Source: Acephala macrosclerotiorum (lineage: Eukaryota > Ascomycota > Leotiomycetes > Helotiales > Mollisiaceae). Taken from it: 64,000 nt of DNA. The stretch covers positions 52,248 through 116,247 of the forward strand of contig MU119378.1 in the NCBI GenBank assembly GCA_014904845.1, given 5' to 3'. Positions 11,764 to 23,216 of this stretch are shown piece after piece. A program made the translations under genes and the position numbers. The notes below the pieces were generated by a model. It was not told the origin of the DNA. It saw only the letters and a program-made list of their open reading frames with translations, and did no database searches. The stretch's first letter is position 1; each line of letters starts with the position of its first letter.

Positions 11764-13190
11764 ATTACAAACGATACCGAACGAGCGTCATCGCTTGGGC
11801 TCGCCCTTTGTCATCTTCATGGCTCGTTAACATGGCTGGCTTCGAACCTTGCTTGGCTGTTTTGTTTGGGTTTAGAAGATATTATTTGAGGTACCACGAT
11901 GTGTCACAAGGGGTTATACGTTGGGAACTTAGTGGGTAATGATTTTGTGCGTTCAGAGGACATTTAGTCGTGGCTGTGAGATTTGGATTTCGTTTCCCGG
12001 AAGATACATCTTAGTCAGAATTGTCGTTGCATCCACAAAATTAAGATGAATTCAAGCCTGAAACCTGAAATAATCATCTCTTGGTATGGTTCTCGCGAAC
12101 TAACTATATTCAGCGGTCTCGAGGTCGTGGTGATGCTTTGTCACCCATAGCATTTCTTGTCTTACCATATGTTGCTTGATAAACCCGCTTGTGGGTTAAT
12201 GGTGAGGTACCGGACCTGAGACTAGATTAATTGATCTCTAGTATGACATTAATCTTAAAAAAAATTAACTTGAGTGCTTAACGTACACATGGTAAGGATA
12301 TGTGGTATTGAGTGGGATTGTCGCTAGATCGTTAAGCTGTGTATGAGTGGACTGGTACTAATAAACCTTCTTGAGGCACTAATGTGTTCGTTTTGGAGTT
12401 TTCACAATAAACGTTCCAGAACAACAATTTAAATGCCGAGCAATTGTCAACTGGGATTCTTTGCGACTTGAAGCTCACGTATAAAAGCTTAGTAGTTGCT
12501 GAAAGTTAATCGATGAATCAAAATAACTTATTTACGGACTTAATATATTTTTATAATTCAAGAAATACTTTAAAAGTGTAAAAGTATTATTCTTATTAAA
12601 AGTTTTTAAATATTAATTTATATTTAATAAATTTTAAATAATAATTATAATATAAAATAATTTTAATTTTCCTTTTTTCAAACCCAAATCAAATTTCTTA
12701 TTACAAGGCTATTCATTACCTAAGTAGACTCGAACATATAATACGCTTGTGGTACCTTTTGGAGCTAGCTCGATTTGGCGAAATTGGCGAGCATAAAAAA
12801 CTTTCTTCGACGGGAACCTTTCGATCTTTTATCAACCACAACTTCATCTCCATCGCAACGCCACCCCCGACCAATTTTTTTACCTTTGGTTTCTACACTA
12901 TTTACTTTGGTATTATGGCGACAACGATGGCGACGTGTTTTCGCGCGTGTTGTGAAAAATCGCGAAGTAGAATGTGTTGTCCTAGAACGTTGAATTGCGC
13001 TAACATATCCTGACTGAAGCTCAGCATTCACCACGTGTGGATCAGCCACTGCGTCTGTGTTATGGCTGCAGTCATCGTTTGCATCATGGCACAAGACCGA
13101 TCGTGAAGTATTACCCCCGTTAAAGCGCTAATTCATCTTGTACTTTAGAAGCTGCAGTTGATGGTTCCTGCATCTCCCATCTCTTTACCA
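11764..13190. other. Intergenic with a short AT-rich block
   Basis: No supported gene. From about 12535 to 12680 the sequence is almost purely A and T, in sharp contrast with its flanks. It may be a small RIP-affected repeat remnant. Confidence 0.45.
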
Positions 13191-13193
13191 CCA

Positions 13194-13462
13194 CTGAGGC
13201 GAGCTCCCCAACAGGTCAGGTAGCCCTTGGATCCGGATTAAGTTTGCAGGAACGGGGCGGAGCCAGGGTCAGACCGTGCTTCGAAGCTTCTTGATCGCTT
13301 GAGCTCGGCTCGCGAACGTCGCATCGTGGCTGAAAGTCCATCCATTTCGTGGCTCTGGCAAAAGCCTCAGTGGAAATTTCAGTCTACCTCTGGTCATGCC
13401 AAGGTAGCAAATTATTTTTGGAACATAAACTGAGATAATCTCATCTGTTCATTTTTAAGGCT
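13194..13462 (+). repeat. About 270-bp repeat unit A (dispersed family, copy 4)
   Basis: Units A (13194-13462) and B (13588-13840) are diverged direct repeats. Shared landmarks in order are CAGGTCAG, CCAGGGTCAGACCG, TTGAGCTCGGCTCG, GAACGTCGCA, TTCGTGGCTCTGGCAAAA, a GTCATGC block and the near-palindrome TGAGATAATCTCATC. This shows that the dispersed family is at least about 270 bp long. No open frame or tRNA-like promoter is evident. Confidence 0.7.
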
Positions 13463-13587
13463 GTGACGTCGAACTGCCATTGGCATCAATTACGCAATGC
13501 TACTGAGAAGTATTCCCCACTTGATGATGCTGATTTTGTGTGTGTTCCAGAGGCTGCGGCTGTCCCTTCGCCAGGGGTGTGATTTGT

Positions 13588-13840
13588 TGTTCCCCGCCAG
13601 GTCAGTGGTGGTCCCTTGAACCCAGATTAAGTTCGCAGGGACGGTTCTCACCAGGGTCAGACCGCGCTTCTGTACTGCTTCTTGAGCCCTTGAGCTCGGC
13701 TCGGGAACGTCGCAGGTCGAGGCAGGAAAGACCATCCCTTCGTGGCTCTGGCAAAACAAAATCACATTGCCTTCGCGTCTCCTCGTCATGCGAGGAGTGC
13801 ATACTTTTTGGTACCCAAATTGAGATATTCTCATCCTTTT
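13588..13840 (+). repeat. About 250-bp repeat unit B (dispersed family, copy 5)
   Basis: Diverged direct copy of 13194-13462, ending TTTTTGGTACCCAAATTGAG followed by ATATTCTCATCC. The two units are separated by about 125 bp. Confidence 0.7.
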
Positions 13841-13887
13841 GTTCTCTAGGAGCTTTAACAAAGCCTACCTTGACAAGGAGTTGTCAA

Positions 13888-13929
13888 GCTCTAGGAAAAC
13901 TTTGTCACTCAAATCGAGATCTTCTCACT
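13888..13929 (+). repeat. Dispersed repeat family, tail-only copy
   Basis: Reads GCTCTAGGAAAACTTTGTCA, then CTCAAATCGAGATCTTCTCACT. It is a further decayed copy of the terminal block, lying just after unit B. Confidence 0.45.
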
Positions 13930-14822
13930 CTACTTTGCTAATTTTACTCAATTTGAAAACATTTATCGAAACAACCGAGCAGGCAAGTCGACCCCGGATC
14001 ACACGCGAAGTGAGCAAGCTGACCAAGCATTATACCAACATGGCCCAAAAAAGATTCACTCGAAATTCTTGCAAAAACTTCTGATGACTCCCTTGATGCC
14101 ATTACGATATCACATCCTCCGCGTTCTCGAATCTGCCATCTCCTTCGTCATCTCTCAAACTCCTTACCCAACCAACCATTCGAAACCACTACATACATAA
14201 TCTTGTCACCTGAAGCTCTATGGTTGAGTGGATTGTCGCGATTGTTGCGATTGGAAGAGAATATCATGGAAGAACTGTTGAAAGCGACGGAGTTGGACCA
14301 TCGAGGCAATGCAAGGGTAGAAGAGGGACACAGTAGGAGAGCTACCGAGCAGTCGGACCATATTTGCAGGAAGCAAGGAAAAAGTTCAACGTGCTACTGT
14401 ATCAAGAAATTCTCAAGCGATGTGCGGCTATGCTTACCTAGGTTGAGATAGTGAACTAGCTACCATGAAATGAAGTTGAATGTAGCTTGCATATGAGGTT
14501 CCTGCCCTCCTGAAGTCGCGTTTTCCTTGTTTGGCATTAGAATCCTTCATCAAGCTTGAAAGATGTATTTGGTATTTTGATTCAAGCCAGAAAGTCCGTT
14601 CTTTGATCCTATGGAGCCGATTCTCAACGCGTGGTGAGGGACTTCGCAATACCATTTATCTTGTCTCCATATTCTTTGAAAAGATTCCAGTCAAACAGAC
14701 AATCTCTCGATTCGTTCTTTCGGAATAGTGGGTTCTTGAATGGCTTAATAGTATTCATTACTATACGCGTCTAAGCACTAGGATACCAACATATCCCGAT
14801 TACCATCCTGCCATCACCTTCT
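13930..14822. other. Intergenic, no gene seen
   Basis: Open frames of up to 82 codons occur on both strands, but none shows a recognisable product or a coherent exon structure. Confidence 0.4.
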
Positions 14823-14830
14823 GGTCTAAA
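14823..14830 (+). repeat. Target site duplication of the hAT-like element, left
   Basis: GGTCTAAA directly precedes the left terminal inverted repeat. It matches GGTCTAGG on the right at six of eight positions. Both differences are G on the right and A on the left, as RIP could produce. Confidence 0.6.
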
Positions 14831-17333
14831 CAGGCTCGACTGTAATACCTAATTTCCGGTATCGATACGGTATTGATACTAAAATCGTAAAATATTAATA
14901 TTATCGATAAAGTATCGATTTTTAGCGAGCTTATTACATAATATACTTCTTTTTCTCTCTTAAAATAAACTCTATTACTTTTACAAGAAGTTTTTCTCAC
15001 GGTACTACATTGTATAAAGTATTTTTTCTTCGTACGATTACTATTATTATTTTTACTACGTTTATTACTTTTAAACAAACTAGTTTCAAAAAAAAGTATC
15101 TAGAATTTTACTTTTTTTTCAATGCTTTAAATACTTTTGTACTTTAATCGTTTTCGATTTTATTTGCTTTTTATTTCAGTTTATTGTACGACGAGCTTTT
15201 GAAAATATTTTTTTTAATTTATTATTCATTAGTAAAATTGAGAGAATATTAATAATTATAAGTAAAAACTTTAATTAGCGTTGTTTTTGCGTATTTTAAT
15301 ATTATTAAGCGAAAGTTTTTCTTTTATTAAAGTCGTACGATTCAAGTGAATTATAGTTTTTATATTCGTTTTTATTTGCGAATCAAGTAATTACTCGAAG
15401 AAATAAAGTAATTCGATCAAAAGTATTAAATTTTAATAATTCACAAGACGAGTTATTGTACGAGAAAATTGAAAGAATAAATAAAACTATAATTTTTTTT
15501 TATATTTTTTTTAAAACTTTTTAATTTTGATTAAAATCGATTTTAATTACTTTTTTAATTAGTGTATTTTAATATATTTCGTATAATTACAAAAATTTAA
15601 AATCAATATAGTAATTATTAAAAATTTCGTATATTATTTTAATTCGACGAAAAAAATCATTTTTTTTTTATTTTTATTTTTTTTATATTTAATTTATTAT
15701 ATAAAAATTAATTTAATTGTACGAGAAAAAAAAAAAACTTATATTTTCTTTTTAAAAGTATTTAATTAAAATATTTATTATAAAAAGAATAAAATCAAAA
15801 GAAATAAAAAAATTTTTAATAGTAAAAATAATTTATTAAAAAAGAATAAAAAAATTTTTAATCGTATGAAATTTTTTTCAATTTTTAAAAATCAAAATAT
15901 TTTCTTTAAATTCTTTTTTGTAGTTTTAACAATACTTTTCTACTACGAATCGTAAATTAAATAATACAAAAAGCATTTAATACTAATTATTTTACTTCGT
16001 ACGATTATTTATTGGAATTAATTTTTTTATAAATATACGAAACTTTTTTGTTCTTTTAATCGATTTACGAATATAAATTACAATATTATATATTTAATCA
16101 AATGGATTTATAAGTTTAAATTAGATTTTTATTATTTTCATTATATCAAAAGCTTTAATTTCTTTTTACTAATCGTATAATTCAAAATTATTCAAATTAA
16201 TTATACTCGTAAATAAAAAAACTTGTATAATAAAATTAATAATATAATTAAAATAGTAAATATACTAATACTCGATTTTTCAAATCAAATCGAGCGTATT
16301 TTTTAATTCTTTTTAAATTAATCGATAAAAAACGTTATTTGTAAAAATATTATTTTTTACAATAATTTTAAATTTTCGTACAATACTATAATTTTTAAAG
16401 ACTAATTAAAAAATAGTAAATTAAGTCTTTGAATTATAATTAAAAACTTTTTACTTTTTTTGATCGTACGTAGTAAAGTAAACACAAATTACTAGTAAAA
16501 GTCAGCGATTTGAAAAAGTTCAAATATTAAAAAAAATATAAATATATGAAAATATTATTTGAAGTACTCGTCGTATGATATTTTAGTATTTTTTTTAAGT
16601 TTTTTTAATTAGATTAATAACTTTTAAATGAACGATCGTGATTTTGTTTTCGAAGACTCGATTTAATGTTTAATAAAAAGTGTAGAATTTTAATTATTTA
16701 ACGAGACAAAAAAATAGATTTCGTACGACGATAAAAGTAATCAAAGTTTCAACGAGAATTGATGTATTAAAACAAGTTTTTAAAATCTTAATATTAAATT
16801 TTTTTCTCTTATTAATTCTATCAATTTATTAATAGTACTGTTTTAATTGCTTATTAATCGCTATTTGATTCTTGTTTAAAGTTTTTTTAACAATAATCTA
16901 ATAATAGCTTTTTAAGTGCTTTTTCATATTCTTTGTTACAATAATATTGTACGGCGAGCCTTTTATTGAATCAGTGCAATGAGTATAATAAAAATAAATT
17001 TGATTTTTTTTTTTAATCGAACGACGATAGTACTTTTAAGCGAAAAATCTCTACTTCGTACTATGACTCTAAATAGTCGTAATTGACTCTACTGAAATAG
17101 AAACTATAAAAAAAGAGTTTAATTCAAATAAAGAAAACATTTTAAGAATATAATTTAAATAAAATCGTCGTATGAAAAGAGAGAAATAAAGAAAAGAGGA
17201 ATTGTAAAGTGCGAAATAAGAAAGCGATGTAAGAATCGATTCTTTATCGATACGTATTGATATTTGTAATACTTGACTAATACTACTTAATATCGATATC
17301 GTATCGATACCTCAAATATCGAAGTCGAGCCTG
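14831..17333. mobile_element. RIP-degraded hAT-like DNA transposon, 2503 bp
   Basis: The element begins CAGGCTCGACT and ends with the exact reverse complement AGTCGAGCCTG. Farther in, the inverted similarity continues imperfectly through GGTATCGATACGGTAT on the left and a matching right block, with several ATCGAT palindromes near both ends. Subterminal motifs of this kind bind transposase in known hAT elements. The 8-bp target duplication length is also characteristic of hAT. The interior is extremely AT-rich, most remaining C and G sit in CG dinucleotides (tacga, tcg, cgta), and no transposase frame survives. That is the expected outcome of RIP, a fungal defence that converts CpA to TpA in repeats. 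The sharp composition change at both ends agrees with the boundaries. Confidence 0.8.
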
Positions 17334-17341
17334 GGTCTAGG
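17334..17341 (+). repeat. Target site duplication of the hAT-like element, right
   Basis: GGTCTAGG directly follows the right terminal inverted repeat and is the partner of 14823-14830. Confidence 0.6.
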
Positions 17342-17939
17342 TCTGAGAGACCCTTTCCAGTTTTTATTTATCAAAGCCATGTCTACTCTTCCCTAACCAT
17401 TCGACCTTTCCCGCCTCCGTCCGTCCAACCTATCGTCCTGAAACTTCGCTATAACTACTCGTATATGAACCGCTCGTGTTGGGAAATGCGCGGGAATCGT
17501 TTTGACGTCAGGAATAATGGTTTGAATCTAGTTAGCATCTTGAAGAATATCTTTAGACAGGCAGTGACTTGCCTATTATCTGATCAACACTTGTACCCTT
17601 CAGGAGAGGATGTGTGCGAAGAGATAGAAACGAGTGAGGAAACCTCAATTTGTGTGGCAAAAATTGCTGTCAAGGTATAACCTGAGACAGACTGTTGCGT
17701 CTTGAAGACTAAAGATATGAGAGTCATTCCCATAAATGAACTGAGCCTCTGTGTATCATTGGTGCATCTAGGCCAAATAAATTAGAGTGTATTCGCCAAC
17801 GTTGGGGGAAGGGAGACCAGCATGGGCATTTGAACTGTGCTTTCCTCTGCGTCGAACCCCGGTGCATCCCTCAGCGCATCCTCAGATAGGATGCATGGCG
17901 TCACTGGGACACCCCAAGGGAGAGAAACAAAGTTGTGAG

Positions 17940-17994
17940 GATGAGAATATCTCAAGTTAGATTTCAAAAATCGTACTACTAGGCATGGCCCGAG
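17940..17994 (-). repeat. Dispersed repeat family, inverted copy 6
   Basis: On the minus strand it reads CTCGGGCCATGCCTAG, then TAGTACGATTTTTGAAATCT, then the near-palindrome TTGAGATATTCTCATC. Block order and spacing match the plus-strand copies. Confidence 0.65.
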
Positions 17995-19629
17995 TAGACT
18001 ACCCCTTCACCACTGAGAGAGTGATGAACGCGGGATCGGGCTAGTGCCATCACAGCGAACTGCCGTTTTCACCACCTGGAGCCTTAGCTCAACAAGCTCG
18101 GTTTACCGTGGGTGGGCATAAGGTCCCCGAACACGTATTAGGCTGCCGGTTTCGAATGCCGCCATACCTGAGCGCACCGACTACTTTCTTTGCCCGCTTC
18201 TGGTAGTAGAGAATGAGGGTCACTGATGCTCTGTTCGTGAAGCGAGATCACAACCGGGCACGTGAAACCAAGCCTAGGATTTACCTAATGAATGATATCG
18301 CGAAAACCTGGAAGGACGCGTCTCACCTCGGCCACGAGACTCACGATTATAGAATAGAGAGATCTGATATCCTTTACTTCGCGAGTCTCCGACTTTGTCG
18401 GTAGGAAACGTGGTTAAAATGGAACCCCAATTTTCAGTTTATGGCCTGTAGTTTAGTCAAATGATCATGCTATACGCATCCGCGAGTCTTGTTGTGGACG
18501 GAGGCAAGCTCTCGCTGAACACTTCAGCTTGCTTCCAATTCACCTTTCTTGGACGTGTTGTTTTGACGCTCAATCTCCAAAATTACAGGTCGTGATGGTC
18601 TCATTCATGCGATTGCAGCATCTCAACAATGACAAAAAAGCTACGACGTGCAAATCAAGCAAGTCTTAAAGTTCTCGCTTAATCAACGCTAATCCCAAAA
18701 CTGCAGGTCTAGAAAGGGGAGTGAATCGTGTGTGTACTAGGGTGGGGGCCGTGCGGCTTCAACCTCATCACAACATTTCCCACAGATATATCTCAAGTAT
18801 CTGAAAGCTTTTGGATTTCAGATATACTGTAGACAATATCGTTCTCAAAAGTACTCAAAAGAATTCGTGACTTTGAACCATATAAGACGACCGCAATGTT
18901 GAAGCACAATCCTTACTACATTGTCTAGCTGACAGGAGTCATCTTTTTTAGAAATTCTTCTATAGGAGGCCATTTTGTACCATCAATACATCTCAATCGA
19001 GCTCTTAAGGAGGTTGACATAATACCCGTTTCCTCCAACCTAGGCTGCTTCATGGGCCCCGGTGAGCTCGGGCCACCGGACGTGCGGCGAGGGGGAATTT
19101 AAGTAGTATGAAATCTGGGAAAAGCATATGGATTGGCTTAATGCTCAAATATGCGAAAACCGAGTTTTCGGCAAGTTTACTTGTGATTTTTTGCTTAAGG
19201 CAAGGATTACAAAAGCTCACGGTGCCCCATACGGGGCCCTATGAAGCAGCCTATTCCAATCCAACCTGCCCCCAGTTTACAACTGCCCCTTATGGCGTAA
19301 TGTGTTCCAGCAACAACTCTACTTCTTTCCACCACCATCAATAATTACATAATCCATTTCAGGAGACGGGCTCGCACTCGAGTTGCATCGCTCTGAGGTA
19401 AATGATTGTTACGGGCGGAAGGCTCGGCGATCTTGCTGCACCGTTCTAGTCAGAAAGCGCCGATCACATAGCCTATCATTAGGATGGAGGTAATGACAAG
19501 TTGGTACCTGGATTTAGATGTAGGAATAATGATGTAGCTCACCTGCAAACTTTAAATAATAGAAAACATGCAGGGTTGAGGTGATGGAGCACGAACACCT
19601 AGTGAAAAAAAGAGTGAGAAACTAGGTTG

Positions 19630-19653
19630 GGTTTCCAAAAATTATGCTAGAGC
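19630..19653 (-). repeat. Dispersed repeat family, inverted copy 7 (fragment)
   Basis: On the minus strand it reads GCTCTAGCATAATTTTTGG followed by AAACC, nearly identical to 6848-6871. Confidence 0.5.
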
Positions 19654-20319
19654 TTGCTGATGTTGGAACCCCGGATCCTCAAGATAGGCTTTGTGATAAA
19701 CTTTAGATGTTCAACCTAACGGCCGTGTTTCCCCGAGCGCAAAAATCTTACCGAGTAGGGACCTAGAGCATTGAAACAATAGTAGACGTCTTAGGTTTTC
19801 CGCGGTGAAAGTTTGAAAAGAACTCTCAACCTTCAACAAAGCACGACGCTCCTACAGCACCCTAATTCAGACTCAAAGGCTGACTTCCAGCCGGCAGGGC
19901 TCGCTGCTAACGTGGACTAAGGGATCTCCCGAAACTGATTATGGCTGACTTTCTACTTTCGACTACGATGGCAAGGGTCGAGCCGGCGTGCCCACTGTCG
20001 GGGTAGCATAGTTCGATCTCGAATTGCCTGAACTGTGTATCACCGCAGTTCCTAAAACCACGATGTCAGTATCTATTCTCCAGAGGGGGGTTCTTCTCTC
20101 GACTAGAACGATAGCCTTCTTGGTGCCCCTCCCAGCGATGGTAATCAGACGTGGAACAGCAGTTTGCCCCAAGCGCAGTTTCTAAACACGAAATATCAAC
20201 GTCTTACAAGGGAGAAATACTTCTCTGGTTGCGCAACGATGTGCACAAAGTCCACAAGCCATGGCGGCCTGGAGAGAAAGCAGTGCGAACAGAATGAGGA
20301 GTGAGAAGTCGGACTGCGG

Positions 20320-20361
20320 CATTTTGGGTTCCAAAGATTTTGCTACTAGGCATGACCTGAG
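20320..20361 (-). repeat. Dispersed repeat family, inverted copy 8
   Basis: On the minus strand it reads CTCAGGTCATGCCTAG, then TAGCAAAATCTTTGGAACCC. Its upstream side (plus 20362-20440) also contains GAAAGTCCAACCCCTCGCTC on the minus strand, a segment seen before the block in unit A near 13330. Confidence 0.65.
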
Positions 20362-21338
20362 TTGAATACCCATTCGTGAAGGGTGCCACGAATGCTGGAG
20401 GTGGGCGGATGCCAGAGCGAGGGGTTGGACTTTCGGCCTGCCGCCGAAGGCGCAACAGACGCGGTCTTTTCGCAGGTACGATGTCGCAAGCAGGGTTAAG
20501 ATTTCAAGCATTCTTACAAGAGGTCGTAATGGGCAGCACGAGAGTTGTAAGGAGGGCATTCTCGAAGGCCTCCTCGGACCTGTTGCGCACCTGCTACCCC
20601 GCTCCAGCCAGAGTAGCAAAGATGGTTTGTGGTGTTTTGGTGTTGAATTCGGAAATGTTGCAGAGCTGCGAATTTGAGGGAAGAGTACGCTGAAATAAGA
20701 ATGGGAAATATTAGCGCTAAAGCTATCGAGTCATACATTTGGATGAAAGAATGAGGGAAGTAGGATTATGGTCGAGCTCAGTGCCGACACGATCTCGCCT
20801 GCGCATTACCTTACAGGCAGCCCTTGAGTTGCGAACAACAGCAACACACAAAATCCCTCACAGCCATGTCCCGTGAGATTTCAGCACTTTCAAGGTCGTG
20901 AAAGTATTGAAAGGATCTCGCACATTGGGGGAGAGGGGGTGGGAAATGAGGAGATCAAGCCCACATTCACGTGATAGATGGCCCACCTTAAGGCAAATTA
21001 AGGTGATGGGGGGTGGGATGAATAGTAAGCTTGACTGTTATGGTCTGATGAATAGAAGTAATATCAGCGGTCTGCATGTGCACGCCGTACATAGACTCGA
21101 TTCAGGCCTTCCGCGAGCCAGACATTTTCCCTTTGATAAGTCTCAAAATCTTGGTAGACATCAAGAGTGCAAATCTCGTACAACATCATGAAAAGGAAAT
21201 GCAAGGTTGAAGTTTGAAAGGCAAATTTAATCGATGAGTCTTGCAGGTAACGTCCTGAACGACCTTGTTCTAGTTTTAGGGCCTCATTATAAATCTATGT
21301 AATTACTCTCGCTAATGTAGCTGTGTATGAATATCTGA

Positions 21339-21704
21339 CTACATACTGTACTCGACCTCCATGCTGGAACCAACGATTGTATTGGGAATTTCAACGTCTC
21401 GGATGCTCCGACTAGATTGGGAAATCCGATTGATAAGATTCTGCACAATAGTCCGACGACGTTCGTGCTTGTGGCTCAGCCGATTGCGAATGTGAATGAG
21501 ACGGTGAATGCTTCTATTCAGGACTTTAATTCTGCGTTGCCGGATATTATGGATAAGAAGAGTATTTTGGAACAGTCGGTGAGGTTGGTGAGCATGAGTG
21601 CGGTGCCGACCACAGACTTGATCGATGGCACCCATCCAAATGAAGCAGGTTACATGATCATGGCAAATGCTTGGTACTGGTGCAAGCTGGAGAGGATAGC
21701 TTGA
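21339..21704 (+). pseudogene. 3' remnant of an SGNH/GDSL-type hydrolase gene
   Basis: The open frame begins right after a stop and reads LHTVLDLHAGTNDC, the block III motif (G-x-N-D) of SGNH hydrolases. It continues without interruption to the block V motif DGTHPNEAGYMIMANAWY, which carries the catalytic Asp and His. It then ends WCKLERIA and stops. The N-terminal half with the GDS nucleophile serine is absent: the 300 bp upstream show no such motif and no suitable acceptor at the junction. The family comprises secreted esterases and acylhydrolases acting on plant polysaccharide esters. The uninterrupted 120-codon 3' frame suggests a recent truncation or rearrangement. An unrecognised distant upstream exon cannot be excluded. 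Confidence 0.75.
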
Positions 21705-22403
21705 TCCAGCGTGCTGCAGGCGTCATAGCTGATGGAGAACCAGGTTCGTACCCTGACGGTGGTGGAGCTTCTTCGATGTTGCCGTATTGGGCGCTGCTTG
21801 TGTAGAGTCGTACGGATTTGTTCGGAAGATTAATAGGCATTTGCTTTGAGGAGAAACATGCTTGTAATTAGACAGCTTGGACTTCACTTCTTGACTTCGA
21901 GACGAGGAGGATTGAGATTGGTAGCGATGAACTCGAGGCAGCAATAATGAGTACATAATGGATAGTTTAGAGGAGCAAAATATCGAAAGGACTTTGACGA
22001 ATGCCCTGCTGAACCCGACATTTGGAAAATGGATCGACAAGCACTTGCTTGGCAAGGATTCCGAAGAAAGTCTGGAATAAAGTTAAGGTTCTTCCTCCAG
22101 TGGTCTATAATTAGACACTCGCCAGTTGCTTCTAATGCTGACACATGCTACACGGTGCCTTCACTCGTGGCCATCCTGATTTCCATGTCCTTTTCGTTTG
22201 TTATCAAGATGAACAAACAATGTCTTCATAATGCCATTTTGCCTGCTTCAAAGCCCCTAGGCCTTTCCATGACCTTGAATTTGTTTATCTAGACATACTG
22301 TACAGGCACACCGTGTCAGGCTCCCTATAGTATACAACCTTATCCTATTCATACATCGTCTTGGCGCAATATTGCATGTCGTTATTCCAACCACGCCTGG
22401 AAT
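21705..22403. other. Intergenic, no gene seen
   Basis: Only short overlapping frames. It separates the SGNH remnant from the 3' end of the GPI-protein gene. Confidence 0.4.
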
Positions 22404-23216
22404 TTACGCCATAGCAGCCAGCGCCAAAGCCGCGCCTCCCAGCATCCATGCAACACTTCCCGTAACAGCAGGTCCACCACCAGTGCTTGTACTCGTTCCG
22501 CTGGCTTTCGAAGATGTGCCCGAAGTCTGCGCCGCCGCTCCGCTCGAGGTTTGCGAGCTTGAAGTCTTCTCACTGCTTCCCGACGTGCTTGTTCCTGTTG
22601 CTTTGCCAGTGCTGCTTGTCGTTGAAGCTGACACGCTGCTTGATCCGGTATTTGAAGCCAAGGCCGCGCCAGCCGTAATGACAACAGGCATGGAAGTATA
22701 ATCTGTTCCGGTAAGTGTGGTTGTTGCGACGCCTGGATCGTTAGCCTCTGTGCCACCGGCGGAGACGACGCAGACGGCGGAGGAGGCTGCGAGGGAGCAA
22801 TCAAAGTAACCAGCGCTATTTACAGGAATTATTAACCAGTGAATCTACGCAGAAAGAGGGAGAACGAGAAGTAAGGGACGACTCACAATGCAGTTGTCCC
22901 ATCACCGTCGACCTCTGGAGCAAAAGTATATGCAGCCGTCGCCGGACCTTCAGTGAGGGTGACGACGCCAGGAAATCCACAATCACTGCTATCTGTACCA
23001 GGCGCACATTGGAAGGCGTACGTCGTAGCTTTCGAGTCCTGCTGGGTTGTTAGCAAGAGAGGACCAGAAATGGGTCCAATTGGCACACACCGAACCGACA
23101 ATTGAGGCGACTAGAGGTTGTGTATCTGCGCCCGGAATGAATAGAGATATCGTAGATGTTTGTGCGAACGAAAGACCAGCCATGACAAGGCCGAGGATGA
23201 TGGTTGTTGAAGGCAT
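22404..23216 (-). CDS. GPI-anchored Ser/Thr-rich surface protein, 229 aa
   Basis: Exons are 23216-23091, 23038-22887 and 22815-22404. Introns are GTGTGT...CAG (52 nt) and GTGAGT...TAG (71 nt), and the frame is kept throughout. The N-terminal signal peptide is MPSTTIILGLVMAGLSFAQ. A small globular domain follows, with cysteines in AFQCAPGTDSSDCGFPG and YFDCSLAASSAVCVV. A long Ser/Thr/Gly stalk (about residues 150-205) comes next. The C-terminal hydrophobic tail (GSVAWMLGGAALALAAMA) is preceded by small residues and fits a GPI-attachment signal. Proteins of this layout sit in the plasma membrane or become linked to wall glucan. The specific role is unknown. All four cysteines of the ectodomain could pair in disulphides. 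Confidence 0.8.

Larger units (their letters stand above)
17342..21338. other. Gene-poor, repeat-rich region
   Basis: About 4 kb without a gene I can support. The longest open frame (145 codons on the minus strand, 20182-20619) runs straight through a repeat copy and has no recognisable product. Two similar segments near 20045-20115 and 20176-20240 suggest further local duplication. Confidence 0.45.

Noticed and set aside
14800..15078. 92-codon minus-strand frame at the hAT left end as a transposase remnant
   Set aside because: It crosses the element boundary, is Lys/Asn/Ser/Tyr-rich because of AT composition, and shows no transposase motif.
20182..20619. 145-codon minus-strand frame
   Set aside because: Passes through an inverted copy of the dispersed repeat and has no recognisable product.
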